This document shows positions 6,124 through 7,382 of a stretch of 7,382 nucleotides of DNA, one piece after another; the stretch's first letter is position 1, and every line of letters starts with the position of its first letter. The translations under genes and the position numbers were made by a program. This stretch comes from Acidobacteriota bacterium (GTDB lineage Bacteria > Acidobacteriota > Terriglobia > 20CM-2-55-15): NCBI GenBank assembly GCA_003223895.1, contig QHXD01000043.1, positions 12,822 through 20,203 of the forward strand, given 5' to 3'. The notes beneath the pieces are model-generated. The model did not search any database, was not told the DNA's origin, and saw nothing but the letters and a program-made list of their open reading frames with translations.

Positions 6124-6316
6124 GGGCTTTCAAATCACTGATGACCAATGGCCACTGCCCAATGACTAATGAAATTGAGGATTGAGAAATGAGATTGAGC
6201 ATTTAGGATTGAAGAATCCGTTCATTGGTCAATCCTCAATTTCATTTCTCAATCCTAATCCTCAAGTTCATTAGTCATTGGACAGTGGACATTAGTGATC
6301 AGTGATTTAAGAGCCC
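6124..6316. repeat. Long imperfect palindrome, about 190 bp
   Basis: The 293-base gap between the coiled-coil gene and pspA is mostly one large imperfect palindrome. AAATCACTGA (6132-6141) pairs with 6299-6308, CCAATGACTAATGA (6159-6172) with 6268-6281, and the outer GGGCT (6124-6128) with 6312-6316. Further in, the arms share blocks such as GAGAAATGA, with a 6-base length difference. The centre has a small hairpin, GGATT-GAAG-AATCC (6206-6219). The arms are AT-rich and built of short ATTGAG/AATGA motifs, unlike the coding DNA around them. No open frame of note is in it. It looks like a non-autonomous mobile or dispersed repeat, and could end the upstream transcript. Confidence 0.85.
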
Positions 6317-6319
6317 CCC

Positions 6320-6922
6320 TCACTCTTCATCCGTCGTAATCACCGGCCCATCGATCAGATACCCGACGGCATGGGCCATTTCATGTTCGCGCGCTCGTTT
6401 CCGCCGCTGCCACTCCCGCCAGCTCTCTTCTTCAGCGGCGATTTCCTGTTCGAGCCGTTTGCGTTGATCTTCGAGGGCCCGAATCCGTGGCTCTCGTTTC
6501 CTGGCCATGAAGTCCTGGTACGCATCCAGCGCTTGATCACGGGCCACAGCATCCTTGATCAGATCCGCGGCATCGACTTTCTCGGCAGCCAGGACACGAA
6601 GCGCTTCCTGCTGCGCCGTGGGCCGGTCCATCGCGCGGATGGCATCGCTGTTCAGGAATTCGTAAAGCCGCTCAACGGTCCATCCCGTCGATGTGGGGTG
6701 GATTCCGGCAGCCCTGTAAATGTCTTCGAACGACACGGACAACTCGGCCGGCAACTCGGCAAGCTTCCCCACTCCGGCGATTTGTATTTTTGTCGCCAGT
6801 TCGGAAAGCGTCACGGCACGAGTCTGTATCTTGACTGGAGCGTCCAACCGCGGCGATTCGGGCCCCAGTTCGATGATGCCCACGCGATCGCCGAACTTTC
6901 GCAGGATGCCAAGCAGATTCAT
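6320..6922 (-). CDS. Hypothetical coiled-coil protein paired with AAA+ ATPase
   Basis: I do not recognise this 200-residue family. It has no signal peptide or membrane segment and is probably cytoplasmic. Residues 1-60 are mixed and begin MNLLGILRKFGDRVGIIELG. Residues about 65-125 look helical (SFEDIYRAAGI, WTVERLYEFL). Residues about 125-185 are a strongly charged coiled coil (RKREPRIRALEDQRKRLEQE, then a Trp/Arg/Glu-rich stretch). The tail is acidic (TTDEE). The ATG at 6922 is 3 bases after the stop of the AAA+ gene, so the two are almost certainly co-transcribed and probably function together, for example as an ATPase and its adaptor. A GGAG lies about 13 bases upstream, farther than usual, consistent with coupling. 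The coiled coil could also interact with the coiled-coil PspA encoded next; that is inference. Confidence 0.8.
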   Translation of the reverse strand: MNLLGILRKFGDRVGIIELGPESPRLDAPVKIQTRAVTLSELATKIQIAGVGKLAELPAELSVSFEDIYRAAGIHPTSTGWTVERLYEFLNSDAIRAMDRPTAQQEALRVLAAEKVDAADLIKDAVARDQALDAYQDFMARKREPRIRALEDQRKRLEQEIAAEEESWREWQRRKRAREHEMAHAVGYLIDGPVITTDEE

Positions 6923-6925
6923 ATG

Positions 6926-7382
6926 CTAAACAAATCTCCGGGTTTCCTCGATCCTTTGCTCCAGGTCTTCAGGGCTAAGCTCGCGATAGCGTGGCGGCAG
7001 GAAGCGGGAATCCGTGCATTCCCTCACGGCGACCAGGTCCATGTATTCGAGTTTTCGCGTGTGAGCATTCGGGCGTACCTCGCCGAATACTTTCCCGAGT
7101 ATTTCCTTCAGCGTCGAACGCGGTTCGGGTAACAGTTCATAAGCTCGCAAGGCACGGACAAGGATGCCCTCGATTTCGTTACCGCCGAGAACAATCCCTT
7201 CCGGAAGCGGCGGTATGTCGCTGTCATCGAGAGGAAGCTTCAATTTTCGCGCGACCGACAGCAACAGGGCACGAGTCTCGTCCGACGTTTGTGGAGGAAA
7301 TAATGGAATGTGTACATCCAGACGTCCCTGACGTTTCAGATCCACTTCAAGGAGATCGGGACGCGATGTCGCGAAAACCCAC
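6926..7382 (-). CDS. AAA+ ATPase, C-terminal part (5' end outside window)
   Basis: The gene runs off the right edge; 151 codons are visible, starting in frame at base 7381. The first visible residues, WVFATSRPDLLEVDLKRQGR, are the sensor-1 strand followed by the second region of homology with the candidate arginine finger, as in AAA+ ATPases. A helical lid follows, including LGGNEIEGILVRALRAYELL (sensor-2-like helix), then about 60 further residues ending ELSPEDLEQRIEETRRFV. Walker A and B must lie outside the window and cannot be checked. A GTG at 7345 opens a shorter frame but would cut the fold, so it is not the start. AAA+ proteins convert ATP hydrolysis into remodelling of partner proteins. 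Next to a PspA/ESCRT-III-like protein, a Vps4-like remodelling role is a reasonable guess, but PspF-like regulation is not supported by what is visible. Confidence 0.88.
   Translation of the reverse strand, partial: WVFATSRPDLLEVDLKRQGRLDVHIPLFPPQTSDETRALLLSVARKLKLPLDDSDIPPLPEGIVLGGNEIEGILVRALRAYELLPEPRSTLKEILGKVFGEVRPNAHTRKLEYMDLVAVRECTDSRFLPPRYRELSPEDLEQRIEETRRFV

Noticed and set aside
6371..7132. 253-residue plus-strand open frame
   Set aside because: It is antisense across both the coiled-coil gene and the AAA+ gene, whose tight spacing and AAA+ motifs support the minus strand.

Overview
The window looks like a piece of a moderately GC-rich Gram-negative chromosome. The evidence is a signal-peptide transporter protein, an OmpA-type peptidoglycan-binding domain, an Mla-family ATPase and a PspA homologue. 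The palindromic repeats in nearly every intergenic gap, together with this gene content, resemble what I associate with Acidobacteriota. That assignment is a low-confidence inference, and no rRNA, tRNA or lineage marker is present.

Layout: 1-202 is non-coding and holds two hairpins. A minus-strand MlaF-type ABC ATPase (203-913) lies back-to-back with a plus-strand amino-acid ABC transporter protein (939-2429) in which the periplasmic binding domain and the permease are one polypeptide. The two genes are only 25 bases apart and belong to different ABC families, so they are probably not partners. The plus-strand gene then converges on a minus-strand block, and the gap between them is filled by a 22-copy array of a 7-bp repeat (2488-2641) that ends exactly at the stop codon of the last minus-strand gene.

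From 2642 to the right edge every gene is on the minus strand. In transcription order they are: an AAA+ ATPase (only its C-terminal part is in the window), a 200-residue coiled-coil protein with no recognised family, a PspA/IM30 (bacterial ESCRT-III-like) protein, a membrane-anchored NMT1/SsuA-like binding protein fused to an OmpA domain, and a membrane-anchored von Willebrand A (VWA) protein. The first two genes are 3 bases apart and the last two overlap by ATGA. PspA has a plausible promoter of its own, and large palindromes separate it from the genes on either side.

The most interesting proposal is that this block is one envelope-maintenance module. The AAA+ ATPase and coiled-coil protein would act on PspA at the inner face of the cytoplasmic membrane. 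The SBP-OmpA and VWA proteins would work on the periplasmic side, with the OmpA domain holding on to peptidoglycan. This rests on gene order and domain content only. A second anomaly is that the MlaF-type ATPase has lost about 25 residues, including the ABC signature motif, while staying in frame.
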